Positions 49,845-60,177 of a stretch of 64,000 nt of DNA are shown here, in pieces; the first letter of the stretch is position 1; every line of letters begins with the position of its first letter. The DNA comes from Thermodesulfobacterium hveragerdense DSM 12571 (GTDB taxonomy: Bacteria; Desulfobacterota; Thermodesulfobacteria; Thermodesulfobacteriales; Thermodesulfobacteriaceae), in the NCBI RefSeq assembly GCF_000423845.1, contig NZ_AUIT01000002.1, positions 1 to 64,000 of the forward strand, in the 5' to 3' direction. The notes below the pieces were generated by a model. The model worked only from the letters and a program-made list of their open reading frames with translations. It was not told where the DNA came from and searched no databases. A program made the translations under genes and the position numbers.

Positions 49845-52800
49845 ATGGAAAAATTTTTAAATTTTGCGGTTTGTAATTGTCAAAAGGATAGGTCTTTAGT
49901 TTGGGAAGAACTTGTTGATGGAATTGTAAAGAAAACAGGGTTAAAGATCGAGCTAAAAATCTTCAGAGATCTGGAAGAGGAGCTTAGGTATTTAGATTCT
50001 TTTCTTCCAGACATTTATTTTTCCTCTTTTGTTAACAGTTGTGCTCTTGTTAAAAAGGGCTTTATCCCTGTAGCTAAGGTGAAAGGTTTAGGTCATTCCA
50101 ACTTTTGTTTGATAAGCAGAAAGGATTTTTTAGAGTTTAATCACAAAGAAAAAGAATTTTTAAAATTAGGACTTTTAAAAAATCCTTGTCTGATAAACTT
50201 GCTCTTAGTATTATATCAAGATTTCCCTATTTCTTTAAATAGAGTTTTGCCTATCTTGTTTTCCTCTCAAAAGGAGATTAAAGATTCTTTTTTAAAAAAA
50301 CACATAGACCTTGCTTTACTATCAGCTGATTTTTTAAAAAATAATCAAGAAATATTTAGATCTAACTTCTGGTTACCCATATCTTACCATGATATACATT
50401 TTTTCATGCTCAACCCAGGTTCTCCTTATTTTTTATGGTTAAGAGACTTTTTTCTAAACCCCTTTACTTTAAAGGGATTAGAGGTTGATCTTGTCTCCCA
50501 AGAAGAACAGTTTATAAAAACCTTTGCTATACTGCCAGAACTTTTGTCAACCCTATGGGAAAAGGCCTTGATTTATGAACTTTTTTATAAATCTTCATAT
50601 TTAGGTATGTTAATCTACCGAGATGACCAGGTTTTATTGGCTAATGAATATGCCCTAAAACGACTAAACTACGAACCTCAAGATTTAAAAGACTATAAAA
50701 TGGAAGATCTTTTTTCCGAGGAAAGGATTAAAAAGTTGGTAAGAGAAAACATTAAAAAAAGATGCACAGGAGAGTTTTTTTCCACCGTTTACAATGAAGT
50801 GCCTGTAAAAACTAAACAAGGCAGAAAAAGGTGGTTTAACGTTTATGAAGATACCATAGTTTTTCAAGGAGATTTTGGGGGCTTATCTTTAGTAATAGAC
50901 ATAACCTCAGAGGTAAGGTATAAAAAGCTCATCGAAGTGTTAAAAGAGATTAATCATTTAATGATAGAAAGTTATTCTGAAGAGGAGTTGTTTGATAAAG
51001 TTGTGAAAACCTTGGTCAAGGTCCTGGAATTAAAAGGAACTTGGATAGGAGAGATAGATGAACTAACCAGAAGAGTTAAGCCTATTCTGTATTATCCAGA
51101 AACCCTAAGCTTTATAAATAGGCTTGATCCTTATCTTTTTTCTTTAGAAAATCAAACCCTCAGTTTTTATAAAGCTTTTCACGAAAAAAAATAAACATAA
51201 TACCTGATGTGGAAAAGTATCATTACCTTAAAGATGTTTCTGAGATCTTAAAGGCTTTAAACGTAAGATCGGTTTGCAGTGTTCCTATAATGAAAGGAAA
51301 ACGGGTTTCTCATGTGTTGGTGCTTTGGGCGGATGAGCCCAACTTTTTTACAGAAGAGTACTTTGAGCTGTTAGAAGAACTTAAAAACAACCTTTCTTTT
51401 GCCTTAAAAAAAATAGACTTGTTTTTAAGAATACAAATTTTTAACGACTTTATCAAACAAAGCGGAGACATGTTAATCATTGCTGATGTAGACGGAAAGT
51501 TAGAATACTTAAATCCGGTTGCCTTCCATGAACTTGAGTTTGAGGAAGACCCTTTTGAAGTTAACATATTTAAGTTATTAGGTATTACCTCTGAAGAAAT
51601 AAATCAGGTTTTAAAGGGTTTAAATATTATAAAAAAGATTATTTCTCTTTCTTCAACCAAAAAACGAAGTTTTTTAGAAATAAAATTAACTTTAGTTAAG
51701 TTTGCCGATTATAAGAAAGTTATCATCTTAGGTAAAAACCTCACCAAAGAAATAATTTTTGAAATAGAAAAGCAAAAGATGTTAACTCAGGACCTGCTTA
51801 CAGGTTTGTTAAACTACCAGGGATTTGCTCAAAAAACAACCGACCTGTTGCAGGTGGTGAAAGAAGGTATCCTTGTGTTGTTAGATATATACAACTTTTC
51901 TTACATAAACCATTTTTACGGACTTGAGGCAGGAGATAAAGTTTTGACAACCGTTGCTCAGAGGTTGAAAGAGTCTTTTCCTAATGCGTTAATCTCTCGT
52001 CTGGTAGGAGATAGTTTTTCTTTATTTTTGATAGATTATGAAAAAAAAGATACTTATAGTTTGATAAAAAAAATTCACGAAATTTTTACCCTACCTATTG
52101 AAGTAAAAGAAGGAGAAAGGGTATTTTTAGAGTTTCAAGGAGGTATTGTTTTTTATCCAGAAGATGGCAATAGCTTTATTGAGATGTGGCGAAAAGCAAA
52201 TGTTTTGTTGAGTGAGGTTAAGAAAAAAGGTCCTAATCTGATAGAAATTTTTAATCCTTATGTAGAAAAACACGTAGAAAACATATTTTTTGTAGAAAAT
52301 TTGGTTAAAAAGGCTATTCAGGAACATCTCTTTGTTTTTTACTATCAACCTTATTTTACTTCTGACCTTGAGGTTGCAGGGCTTGAGGCCCTGGTTAGGA
52401 TAAAAGCGGATGGAAAAGTTTTTAACCCAGGAGATTTTATAGATTACTTAGAAAACAGCCCTTACTTGAAGGATTTTGAAGAAATAAGCATAGATAAAAA
52501 TTTAGAAACCTTGGTAAACATTCAAAAACCTGTTTCAATCAACATCTCTTCTAAAAGTTTAGAAACTATGCACATTTTTGAAATACTCTCTAAAAAGGTA
52601 GACTTGTTAAAAAACATACCTTGTTGCTTGGGGATTGAAATCACAGAACATGCTTTAGCCACTAATTTAGAAAAAGCAAACAAACTTTTGAGAATGCTCA
52701 AGTTTTATCGAATCAACATATCGATAGATGATTTTGGGACAGGTTATTCCTCTTTACATTATCTAAAAGATCTACCGATAGATTTTATAAAAATAGACCA

Positions 52801-53038
52801 AAGTTTTGTCAGAGATTTCTTAACTGACAAGAAAACTTTTTTTATCTTAGAAACCATAATAACCCTGGCTAAAAAACTTAACATAAAAACCATAGCTGAA
52901 GGAGTGGAAACCAAAGAACAATTTGAGGTTTTAAAGGAGTTAGGTTGTGACTATTTTCAGGGATTTTTATTTGCCAAACCTATGCCAGAAGAAGAATGTT
53001 TTGAATATTTAAAAAAGTTTAAAAAGCCTAACCTATGA
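49845..53038 (+). pseudogene. PhnD-like/PAS/GAF/GGDEF/EAL cyclic-di-GMP protein, frameshifted in an A8 run
   Basis: Two frames (49845-51194 and, in register, from 51191 to 53038) join into one protein of about 1,064 residues. Domains in order: a PhnD-like solute-binding domain (about 1-230, DIYFSSFVNSCALVKKGF), PAS (about 250-360), GAF (about 365-530), PAS (about 535-640), a GGDEF-like domain (about 650-800) and EAL (about 810-1060). The break lies in eight As (51184-51191), and one more A makes HEKKINIIPDVEKYHYL continuous. The GGDEF signature appears as LVGDSFSL, so cyclase activity is doubtful. The EAL site is kept: GLEALVRI, IDDFGTGYSS and IAEGVETKEQ. No signal peptide or membrane helix is seen. 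It overlaps pyk by four bases. Confidence 0.78.
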
Positions 53039-54471
53039 AAAAAACCAAGATAGTAGCCACCATAGGTCCCAAGACCCAGAATCTTACATTGATAAAAAAA
53101 TTGATAAAGGCTGGGGTTAATGTTTTTAGGTTAAATTTTTCTCACGGTGACCATGAATACCATAAGCAAAGTATAAAGCTTATAAGAAGGGCTTCGGCAG
53201 AGTTAAAACTTCCGGTAGGTATTTTACAAGACCTTTCAGGCCCTAAAATCCGAATAGGAGAGGTTAAAAAACCCTTTTTAGTCCATGCAGGAGAGATTCT
53301 TGAACTACATAAAACCAAGATTTTGGGAGAAAAGACAGGAGATTGTTTTAAGGTTTCTGTAGAGTATCCCGAAATCCTTGAAGACCTAAAAGAGAAAGAC
53401 CTTATCTATGTAGCAGACGGTTTAATTAAGTTGAGAGTGATTAAAGTTTTAGAGGATAGAGTTATTACTGAAGTATTGCAGGGAGGGGTTATTTCTTCTA
53501 AAAAAGGTCTTAATTTCCCTGGTGTTTCTCTTTCTATACCGGCTTTTACTCCCAAAGATAGAGAGGACCTTTTGTTCGGACTTCAGAATGAAATAGATTT
53601 TGTAGCCCTTTCCTTTGTGAATAGAAAAGAAGACGTTTTAGCTTGTAAAGAGGTGATAGAGAAATTTGGCAAGGGGCAACCTGTGTTTGCCAAGATAGAA
53701 ACACAAACTGCTCTTGAAAACATAGAAGAAATTTTAGAGGTAGCTGACGGACTTATGGTTGCAAGGGGAGACCTTGGGGTAGAGGTTCCTATCGAACGAG
53801 TTCCTGTTATACAAAAAGTATTGGTAGAAAAGGGTAGAAAATTGGGTAAACCGGTGATAATTGCTACTCAAATGCTAACCTCCATGATTGATTCTACCAT
53901 GCCTACAAGAGCAGACGTTTCAGACATCGCCAATGCGGTTTTAGACGGGGCTGATGCTTTGATGCTTTCAGACGAGACAGCTATAGGCAACTTCCCTGTA
54001 GAGTGTGTAAAAATGATGGTTAAAATCATCAAAGAAGCTGAAAAGCTGTATCCTTATCTAAAAGAAACTTATCAGGAAGTGTCCTCAGATTTTGCCATTG
54101 CCTATAGCAGTTGTGTTTTAGCTTCTGAGGTTAAAGCCAAAGCTATCGTAGTTTTTACTAAATCTGGCAGTTCTGCCATGCGGATAGCTAAGTTTAGACC
54201 TAAGGAGTTGATTTTAGCCAACGTCCATGACGAAGAAATCTTAAGACGTCTTACGATAGTTTGGGGGGTTTATCCTTGTTTTGTGCTTTCTGAGGTAAAA
54301 ACGGTAGACGGGATGGTAAAAGAATTTTTGGTAAGGGCCTATCAAAAAGGGCTTATTAAGAAAAAAGATACGTTAGTTTTAACCATGGGGTATCCTGTAG
54401 GAAAGGTTGGGTCTACCAACCTGATAAGGTTGGTTAAACCAGAACAAATCCAAGCTCTCTTAAAAAGCTAA
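53035..54471 (+). CDS. pyk: Pyruvate kinase
   Basis: A 478-residue enzyme with KTKIVATIGPKTQN at the start, RLNFSHGDHEYH, the catalytic Lys/Glu/Asp region (FAKIETQTALENIEEI, DGLMVARGDLGVEVP) and ATQMLTSMIDSTMPTRADVSD. It makes pyruvate and ATP from phosphoenolpyruvate. The length matches the basic bacterial form without the extra PEP-utilising C-terminal domain. Its ATG overlaps the stop of the cyclic-di-GMP gene. Confidence 0.96.
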   Translation: MKKTKIVATIGPKTQNLTLIKKLIKAGVNVFRLNFSHGDHEYHKQSIKLIRRASAELKLPVGILQDLSGPKIRIGEVKKPFLVHAGEILELHKTKILGEKTGDCFKVSVEYPEILEDLKEKDLIYVADGLIKLRVIKVLEDRVITEVLQGGVISSKKGLNFPGVSLSIPAFTPKDREDLLFGLQNEIDFVALSFVNRKEDVLACKEVIEKFGKGQPVFAKIETQTALENIEEILEVADGLMVARGDLGVEVPIERVPVIQKVLVEKGRKLGKPVIIATQMLTSMIDSTMPTRADVSDIANAVLDGADALMLSDETAIGNFPVECVKMMVKIIKEAEKLYPYLKETYQEVSSDFAIAYSSCVLASEVKAKAIVVFTKSGSSAMRIAKFRPKELILANVHDEEILRRLTIVWGVYPCFVLSEVKTVDGMVKEFLVRAYQKGLIKKKDTLVLTMGYPVGKVGSTNLIRLVKPEQIQALLKS

Positions 54472-54478
54472 ATTTGTT

Positions 54479-55549
54479 ATGCCAGTTTTAACCTTTTCAA
54501 AGGTTTTAGAACTTGCCAAACAAAAACGGATTGCTCCGGTTTATATTTTTATAGGAGAGCCACAACTTTGTAAAGAAAAAGCAAAAGAAATCTATAATAT
54601 TTTACAGGACAAAGGTTCTACCATAGAAGTTTATAACCTAAACGATAAAGAAGACAAAAGGGTTTTTTCAAAGATTAAAGGATATCAAGAGGGACTTTTT
54701 GGTTTACGAAAAGTCTATTTAATCTTAGGAGGAGAAAACATAGAAATTTCTAAAGAAGAGGAGATGGTAAAAAGTTTAGAAAAAGAAACCCTGGTGTTTA
54801 CCTGGTTTATCATAGCAGAAAGGTTTGAAGAAAATAGACCTTTGTATCAGTTTGCTTTGCAAAAAGGTGCGATAGTTTTTTTTAACTTTAAAAAAGAAGA
54901 GGATTTCTTAGAAACAGAGCTTATTCTAAAACTTAAAGAAGCTGGAAAAACGATGGACAGAAAAACTACAGAACTTTTTTTGTCTTTGGTAGGAAAAGAT
55001 TATCAACATTTTTTAAACGAACTTGATAAACTTTTGCTATATACTGAAGAAAGAGCTGTGATTACAGAAGAAGATGTATGGAGCGTAACCATCCCTCTCG
55101 AAGAGGAAGTGCTTTTTATGGTGGAAGAAAGTCTTTTTCAGTCTGGCCCAGAGAAAGCCTACAGGATAGTTGCACAACTTTTGGACCATAAAGAAGAACC
55201 TCATAGAATTTTAAGTTATCTGTATAAATCTTTTAAGATTTTTCAGATATTAGCAGAATTTTTGGAAAAACACCCTGAATTGAAAAAAGAAGAAAGGTTT
55301 AGTCAATTTTCCAAAAAATGGGAGGAGATCAAAACCGACCCTATAGTAGAAATTCCTAAAGTGTTAACTGAACGGCATCCCTATCGAATTTTTAATCTTA
55401 AAAAGCATTTAGAAAAAATAAAAAATCTTACCCAAGTGTTTGAGGAACTATACAAGGCTGACCTTTCTTTAAAAAGAGATTTTAAAAACCCTTATCAGGT
55501 TTTTAAAGAACTTTTTATCAAACTCTGGCAAAAGACCTTACAACCCTAA
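54479..55549 (+). CDS. holA: DNA polymerase III delta subunit
   Basis: A 356-residue clamp-loader subunit. The N-terminal domain begins VYIFIGEPQLCKEKAKEIYN and includes the degenerate P-loop region. DYQHFLNELDKLLLYTEER (about 175-195) marks domain II, and a helical collar domain ends the protein. It opens the beta clamp within the gamma complex. It follows pyk by seven bases and is convergent with the ParB-like gene. Confidence 0.85.
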   Translation: MPVLTFSKVLELAKQKRIAPVYIFIGEPQLCKEKAKEIYNILQDKGSTIEVYNLNDKEDKRVFSKIKGYQEGLFGLRKVYLILGGENIEISKEEEMVKSLEKETLVFTWFIIAERFEENRPLYQFALQKGAIVFFNFKKEEDFLETELILKLKEAGKTMDRKTTELFLSLVGKDYQHFLNELDKLLLYTEERAVITEEDVWSVTIPLEEEVLFMVEESLFQSGPEKAYRIVAQLLDHKEEPHRILSYLYKSFKIFQILAEFLEKHPELKKEERFSQFSKKWEEIKTDPIVEIPKVLTERHPYRIFNLKKHLEKIKNLTQVFEELYKADLSLKRDFKNPYQVFKELFIKLWQKTLQP

Positions 55550-55554
55550 AGTTT

Positions 55555-56490
55555 TTAGATTGTTTCTAAAATTTTCTTAATAACTTCTTTATTTTGGGTT
55601 AAAGACTCAATTTTTTGAGACAATTCTTGACCATCTTTAACTTTAAAAAGTAGTTCTATTTCTTTTTTTTCTAAGTAAGGAGATAGTTTTACGTTTATCT
55701 GTTTTTTTTGTAATTTTTCAATATAGGGTTTTAAAGTCATTATTTTTGCGGATAGGGTAGGGTAATAAAGCCCTTTTAGTCTTTCAAAAAAAGTTTTTCT
55801 TCTCTGGTTAAACTCCTCATGGTTTAAGGCATCTTTTAGCTCTTCAGGTAATAAGCAAGATAACCTTAAACGACGCTTTAGGTCTAAAAGTTTTTCTAAC
55901 ACCTCTCTTTGTTCGCTAAAACTCAGATTGAGCCGAGTTATCACCAACAAAAACTCTTTTTTTTCTGTTTCATTTAAAAATTGAAAAAATTGCAAAATAT
56001 GAAGGTTTAGTTTATCATTAATGATTAAATTTTTAAATTCAATGTCTAATTTATTTATTTCAAGTAAAATTTTAAGCCATATAATATTAGGAGGAAGATC
56101 GATTTTTTTCATCAGAATAAAGATTTCGTTTAAGGGAAAAAGAGGTATGGCTTTGTTTAGAAAGCAAGCTTTTTCCACTAAATTTAGGTTACGAAAAAGA
56201 TTGCTTTCTAAAGAAATAAGAAGGAGCTCTTTAGGAGAGAGATTTTCTAAGACCAGAGCTTTAATCTCTTTACATCTAAGGGTTTTACAGGCTAAAACTC
56301 TACCTTCTCCACAGATTATCTGAACGTTTCCTTCTTTTGTAAGATAAACGACAGGGGGTTGTAATAACCCCCAATTTTTGATACTTTCAATCAAAAAAAT
56401 GTCTCTTTTAGGAAAAGAAAAAAGATAAGACCTATCTTCTGTCGACACAGAAGATAGGTCTATGGTATTACATGTTATTGGGCCTAACAC
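55555..56490 (-). CDS. ParB-like nuclease-domain protein
   Basis: A 311-residue protein. Residues about 10-100 form a ParB/Srx fold with FLIESIKNWGLLQPPVVY and IICGEGRVLACKTL, the CTP-binding GERR-like motif here being GEGRV. ENLSPKELLLISLESNLFRNLNLVEKA continues as in ParB. The rest is a long helical region rich in Lys/Glu without a clear centromere-binding domain. No parA gene or parS site was recognised nearby. The start overlaps the purC stop by one base. A strong 15-bp hairpin lies within codons 10-21. Confidence 0.72.
   Translation of the reverse strand: MLGPITCNTIDLSSVSTEDRSYLFSFPKRDIFLIESIKNWGLLQPPVVYLTKEGNVQIICGEGRVLACKTLRCKEIKALVLENLSPKELLLISLESNLFRNLNLVEKACFLNKAIPLFPLNEIFILMKKIDLPPNIIWLKILLEINKLDIEFKNLIINDKLNLHILQFFQFLNETEKKEFLLVITRLNLSFSEQREVLEKLLDLKRRLRLSCLLPEELKDALNHEEFNQRRKTFFERLKGLYYPTLSAKIMTLKPYIEKLQKKQINVKLSPYLEKKEIELLFKVKDGQELSQKIESLTQNKEVIKKILETI
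56428..56461 (-). terminator. 15-bp perfect hairpin inside the start of the ParB-like gene, possible attenuator
   Basis: AGACCTATCTTCTGT (56428-56442) and ACAGAAGATAGGTCT (56447-56461) pair perfectly around CGAC. On the minus strand it is followed by TATCTTTTTTCTTTT, like an intrinsic terminator, yet it lies 29 bases into the open frame. It could stop purC transcripts and limit expression of the ParB-like gene. Confidence 0.6.
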
Positions 56491-57380
56491 TACAAGGTCT
56501 TTCCTGTAAGCCTATAGAGGGCTTCTAAATATTTTTCTCTGGTTTTTAACATGATGTCCTCAGGAATGTTAGGGGGATTTTGAGGGTCCCAAGAAATAGA
56601 TTTTAACCAATCTCTTATAAACTGTTTATCAAAGCTTTTCTGAGGTTTTCCAGGTTGATACTCATCTTTGGGCCAAAAACGTGAAGAATCAGGGGTTAAA
56701 ACCTCATCTATTAAGATGATTTTGTCTTCATAAACCCCAAACTCAAACTTAGTATCTGCTATGATAATCCCCTTGCTTTCTGCATACTCCGAGGCTTTTT
56801 TATAAATCTTTAAAGAGGTTTCTTTTAAAAATCGAGCTATCTCAACCCCTACTAATTTTTCCATCTCCTGATAGGTAATGTTGATGTCATGCTCTCCTAT
56901 TTCTGCTTTGGTTGAGGGAGTAAAAATAGGCTCAGGGAGTTTATCAGCCTCTTTTAGACCTGGTGGTAAAGGTATTCCACAGACTTGTCCTGTTTTCTGA
57001 TATTCTTTCATGGCAGACCCGGTAATGTAGCCACGGACGATACATTCTACAGGTAAAACCTTAGTTTTTTTGACTAACATACTGCGTTGAGCCAAGATTT
57101 CTTTATATTCTTTTAGTGTCTCAGGATACTCCTCAAGGTTTGCGGTAATCAGATGATTGTCTACGATGTCTTTTAAAAAGTCAAACCAAAAAAGGCTCAT
57201 CTGAGTTAAAACTTTCCCTTTATCTGGAATAGGAGTAGGAAGAACTACATCAAAGGCTGAAATCCTGTCGGTAGCTACGATAAGAAGTTTATCCCCCAAG
57301 TCATAGATGTCTCTAACCTTTCCTCTTTTAAGAAAGGGGACTTTTTCCAAGTTAGTTTCCCAAACAAATTGGTTCATCAT
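56490..57380 (-). CDS. purC: Phosphoribosylaminoimidazole-succinocarboxamide synthase
   Basis: A 296-residue SAICAR synthase. The N-terminal ATP-binding KRGKVRDIYDLGDKLLIVATDRISAFD, then RSMLVKKTKVLPVECIVRGYITGSA, and IIIADTKFEFG and LIDEVLTPDSSRFW in the C-terminal part are all conserved. This is the longer eukaryote/proteobacterial-style form. It catalyses the eighth step of purine synthesis. No other purine genes are adjacent. The ATG has GGAGG upstream. Confidence 0.95.
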   Translation of the reverse strand: MMNQFVWETNLEKVPFLKRGKVRDIYDLGDKLLIVATDRISAFDVVLPTPIPDKGKVLTQMSLFWFDFLKDIVDNHLITANLEEYPETLKEYKEILAQRSMLVKKTKVLPVECIVRGYITGSAMKEYQKTGQVCGIPLPPGLKEADKLPEPIFTPSTKAEIGEHDINITYQEMEKLVGVEIARFLKETSLKIYKKASEYAESKGIIIADTKFEFGVYEDKIILIDEVLTPDSSRFWPKDEYQPGKPQKSFDKQFIRDWLKSISWDPQNPPNIPEDIMLKTREKYLEALYRLTGKTL

Positions 57381-57395
57381 TTTTTCCTCCCCGGA

Positions 57396-57749
57396 TTAAG
57401 TTATGGATTTAGCAAGTTTCCTTGTTCTTTTCTTAAATTTAGCCGCTAATTTTCTGTATCTTTCATATTTTGTCCAGTCTTTATTATTTTTAGCTTCTTC
57501 GGCTAAAGCTTTAAACTTTTTAACCTTAGCTTTGATTTCTCTCATAGAGGCACCAACTTTTTTAGGTTCTTCTTTTATACCATAAGCTTTTTTAAGAGCA
57601 GAAATAAGCTCTTCTTTGTTCATTCCGTGAACACCTGAAATTTCTGGTATCTGTAAGGCGATTTCCCTTAATTCTTTGATGGTCATCTTCTCAAATTTTT
57701 TCTCCAACTTAGGAAGTTCTTTTGTTTCTTCCTGTTTTACCTCATCCAT
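57396..57749 (-). CDS. Small Rho-N-like basic protein
   Basis: A 117-residue, Lys/Glu-rich protein. Residues about 22-60 (MTIKELREIALQIPEISGVHGMNKEELISALKKAYGI) form the helical Rho N-terminal or SAP-like domain. Residues 65-117 are a strongly basic helix (MREIKAKVKKFKALAEEAKNN and RKLAAKFKKRTRKLAKS). A nucleic-acid-binding role is likely, with no known pathway. Its start has an AAGGAGG ribosome-binding site, and it lies 15 bases before purC. Confidence 0.75.
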   Translation of the reverse strand: MDEVKQEETKELPKLEKKFEKMTIKELREIALQIPEISGVHGMNKEELISALKKAYGIKEEPKKVGASMREIKAKVKKFKALAEEAKNNKDWTKYERYRKLAAKFKKRTRKLAKSIT

Positions 57750-57853
57750 AGTCTTTAACCTCCTTCTTGAGAGATAGTTTTAAACCCTAAAATCTCTTTT
57801 AAGTTATCATAAAATTAAAAGAAATCAATAAAATAACCTAAGGGTCTCTTATC

Positions 57854-59134
57854 TTAAAATTCTTTTTCAAAATTTTCTAATACTTTGAAAACTTCGGCCA
57901 CAAAATAAATAGACCCAGTAACCAGAATTTTGGAGATAGGTTCGTTCAAGGCTGCTCTTAGAGCTTCTTGTGGTGAGGGAAAAAAGTCAACTTCTTCTTG
58001 ATTATAATTTGCAATAGCTTTCTTCCATTCAGAAAGGGTTACTATTTTTCTGTGGGAGGAAAATTCACATAAAAAGGTTTTATAACTAATTTGGTTTAGT
58101 TTAAAAAACATATCTAAGAAAGGTTTTTGTCCGTCTTCGTTGGTTACTCCAAAAATAACTAAAAATGATCTATCACATCCTTTAGTCAAAAGGTCCTTTA
58201 CCAAGGCTTCTATCCCGTCAGGGTTATGGGCTACATCGATTAAAAATTCTTTTTCTCTTATTTTTATCTTTTCGTATCGCCCTTTCCATCTTACCTCTTT
58301 TAAAGCTTTTTTTACTGTCTCAGGGTCTATAGACAAGAGATTAAGGTTTTCAAGTATTTCGAGAGCTTTTAGTGCACAACCTAAGTTTTCTCCTTGATAG
58401 ATTCCTGACAGCAGACTTAGAGAAAGGTTTTTAAAGGTTTTTTCTCCGTAATAATTCCAAAAACCATGATCCTCGACTACAAAAAAATCTTTGTTTAAAA
58501 AATAACCTTTTGTTTTTAGCTGTGATAGTTTATGATAAAAAACTGGTAAAGCCTGAGGCTTAATGTTTCCAAATACGCATGGCACCTTTCTCTTTATGAT
58601 ACCTGCTTTTTCATAGGCTATTTGTTCTAAGGTAGTTCCTAAGTATTTGGTATGATCAAAACCTACGTTAGTAATGATGCTTACTTCAGGAAAGACTACG
58701 TTTGTAGCATCAAGTCTTCCTCCCATACCACACTCAATCACCGCAAAATCTACTTCTGTTTGACTAAAATAAAGAAAAGCAACAGCAGTGGTAACCTCAA
58801 AAAAGGTTAGATTGAAAGCTTGAGCCAGAGGTTTTACCTCAGAGATTAAGGCTTCAAGGGTTTCATCTGGTATGTCTTGTCCGTTTATTTTAAACCTTTC
58901 GTTAAGTTTAAAAAGATGAGGGGAGGTGTAAAGACCTACTTTAAACCTATGCTGTTTTAAAAGTTCGGTTAAGATAGCAGCAGTTGAACCCTTACCGTTG
59001 GTACCGGCAATATGTATAATTTTAAGTTTTCTTTGAGGATTTCCCAGCCTGGTTAAGACTTGAGTAATTCTTGCTAAACCAGGTTTTATCCGGTGAAATC
59101 CTAATTGATATAACCACTCTAAAGAAGAAGACAT
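57854..59134 (-). CDS. folC: Folylpolyglutamate synthase/dihydrofolate synthase
   Basis: A 426-residue Mur-ligase-fold enzyme with the P-loop IHIAGTNGKGSTAA (near 40-53), TSPHLFKLNERFKING, AVIECGMGGRLDATNV and DVAHNPDGIEALV (near 300). It adds glutamate to folates and probably also forms dihydrofolate. It follows the cation exchanger gene by five bases. Confidence 0.93.
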   Translation of the reverse strand: MSSSLEWLYQLGFHRIKPGLARITQVLTRLGNPQRKLKIIHIAGTNGKGSTAAILTELLKQHRFKVGLYTSPHLFKLNERFKINGQDIPDETLEALISEVKPLAQAFNLTFFEVTTAVAFLYFSQTEVDFAVIECGMGGRLDATNVVFPEVSIITNVGFDHTKYLGTTLEQIAYEKAGIIKRKVPCVFGNIKPQALPVFYHKLSQLKTKGYFLNKDFFVVEDHGFWNYYGEKTFKNLSLSLLSGIYQGENLGCALKALEILENLNLLSIDPETVKKALKEVRWKGRYEKIKIREKEFLIDVAHNPDGIEALVKDLLTKGCDRSFLVIFGVTNEDGQKPFLDMFFKLNQISYKTFLCEFSSHRKIVTLSEWKKAIANYNQEEVDFFPSPQEALRAALNEPISKILVTGSIYFVAEVFKVLENFEKEF

Positions 59135-59139
59135 AAACT

Positions 59140-60162
59140 TTAATTATTGAAACTCTGGATTACTAAATAACCATACACTAAATAACAAATCCCTGAAATT
59201 ATAAAAAGATAAACAGGAATTTTTTTAAAAAGGTTTAAGAAGAGGACATAGATAAGCCCTAAGGATATGGCAATTATCGCTGAAGTCAAAGCTAATCCTT
59301 CTACTATCCAATCGGTGAAAAGAAGACCTACACTTACAGGAAAGGTTGACTGAAAAACCATAGCTCCGGTCATGTTTCCCAGAGCTAAAACGTCTCGCTC
59401 TCTTAAAGTCCAAATCAGGCTGTTAAACTTTTCAGGAAGTTCAGTAGCTAAGGGAGCTATTAAAAGGGCAAAAAGAAGAGGGTCTAACCCCCAAGAATGA
59501 GACAAAACCTCTAATTTTTCTACAAAAAGATGAGCACCTTTCACCATCAAGATAAGGGCTAAAACTACCTGAACTGACGAAAGAAACACCACGGTATTCT
59601 TGGTAGGGTTCTTAATCTTTAGTATTTTTTCTAAATATAGGTTTTCTTCTGACTCAACTTCCAAACTTTCTGCCCGAAAGGTAAAGAAAAGATAGATAAA
59701 ATAGTTAATCAATAGTAATAAGCCGATAATGTAATGCACAAAACGGGTATTTTCAAAGAAAAAGGGAAAAAAGATAGCCAAGGAATAACTAATTAGAAAG
59801 AAAGTAAAATCTCTTTTAAAAGTTTTAGGTTCAAGATACACCTGTAAAACCTTTCTTCTTTTTAAAAGATAGCTCAAAAAAACCCCTATACCTACGAGAA
59901 ACAATCCAGCAGTAACTAACATAAAAGGAGCTCCTAAAATCGCTCCTATGCCTATAGAAGAGCCTCCTTCTCCTTTGTACATCAGAATGGCTACTAAGGG
60001 AATAATGGTTTCTGGAAGAGCTGTCCCTACGGCTGCAAGTACACTGCCTACCACTGCTTGGGATAAAGAAAGGGCTTTACCTAAATTTTCAACTCCGTTG
60101 GTAAATATTTCTGCACAAAACAATATGATTAAAAGTGCTAATACTAACAAAATTATGTCCAT
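59140..60162 (-). CDS. Sodium/calcium exchanger-family (CaCA) cation antiporter
   Basis: A 340-residue membrane protein of about ten helices with both alpha repeats: AVVGSVLAAVGTALPETIIPLVA (near 36-58) and FALLIAPLATELPEKFNSLIW (near 230-250). These form the ion-binding core of YrbG/NCX-type exchangers. It probably exports calcium or another cation using the sodium or proton gradient. It lies in the zinc-ribbon, universal stress protein, exchanger and folC operon. Confidence 0.88.
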   Translation of the reverse strand: MDIILLVLALLIILFCAEIFTNGVENLGKALSLSQAVVGSVLAAVGTALPETIIPLVAILMYKGEGGSSIGIGAILGAPFMLVTAGLFLVGIGVFLSYLLKRRKVLQVYLEPKTFKRDFTFFLISYSLAIFFPFFFENTRFVHYIIGLLLLINYFIYLFFTFRAESLEVESEENLYLEKILKIKNPTKNTVVFLSSVQVVLALILMVKGAHLFVEKLEVLSHSWGLDPLLFALLIAPLATELPEKFNSLIWTLRERDVLALGNMTGAMVFQSTFPVSVGLLFTDWIVEGLALTSAIIAISLGLIYVLFLNLFKKIPVYLFIISGICYLVYGYLVIQSFNN

Positions 60163-60177
60163 ATCGTAAGCCCCTCT

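Noticed and set aside
56351-56373. GGGGGTT/AACCCCC hairpin in the ParB-like gene
   Set aside because: It encodes conserved ParB-fold residues (NWGLLQPP), and codon constraint explains it.
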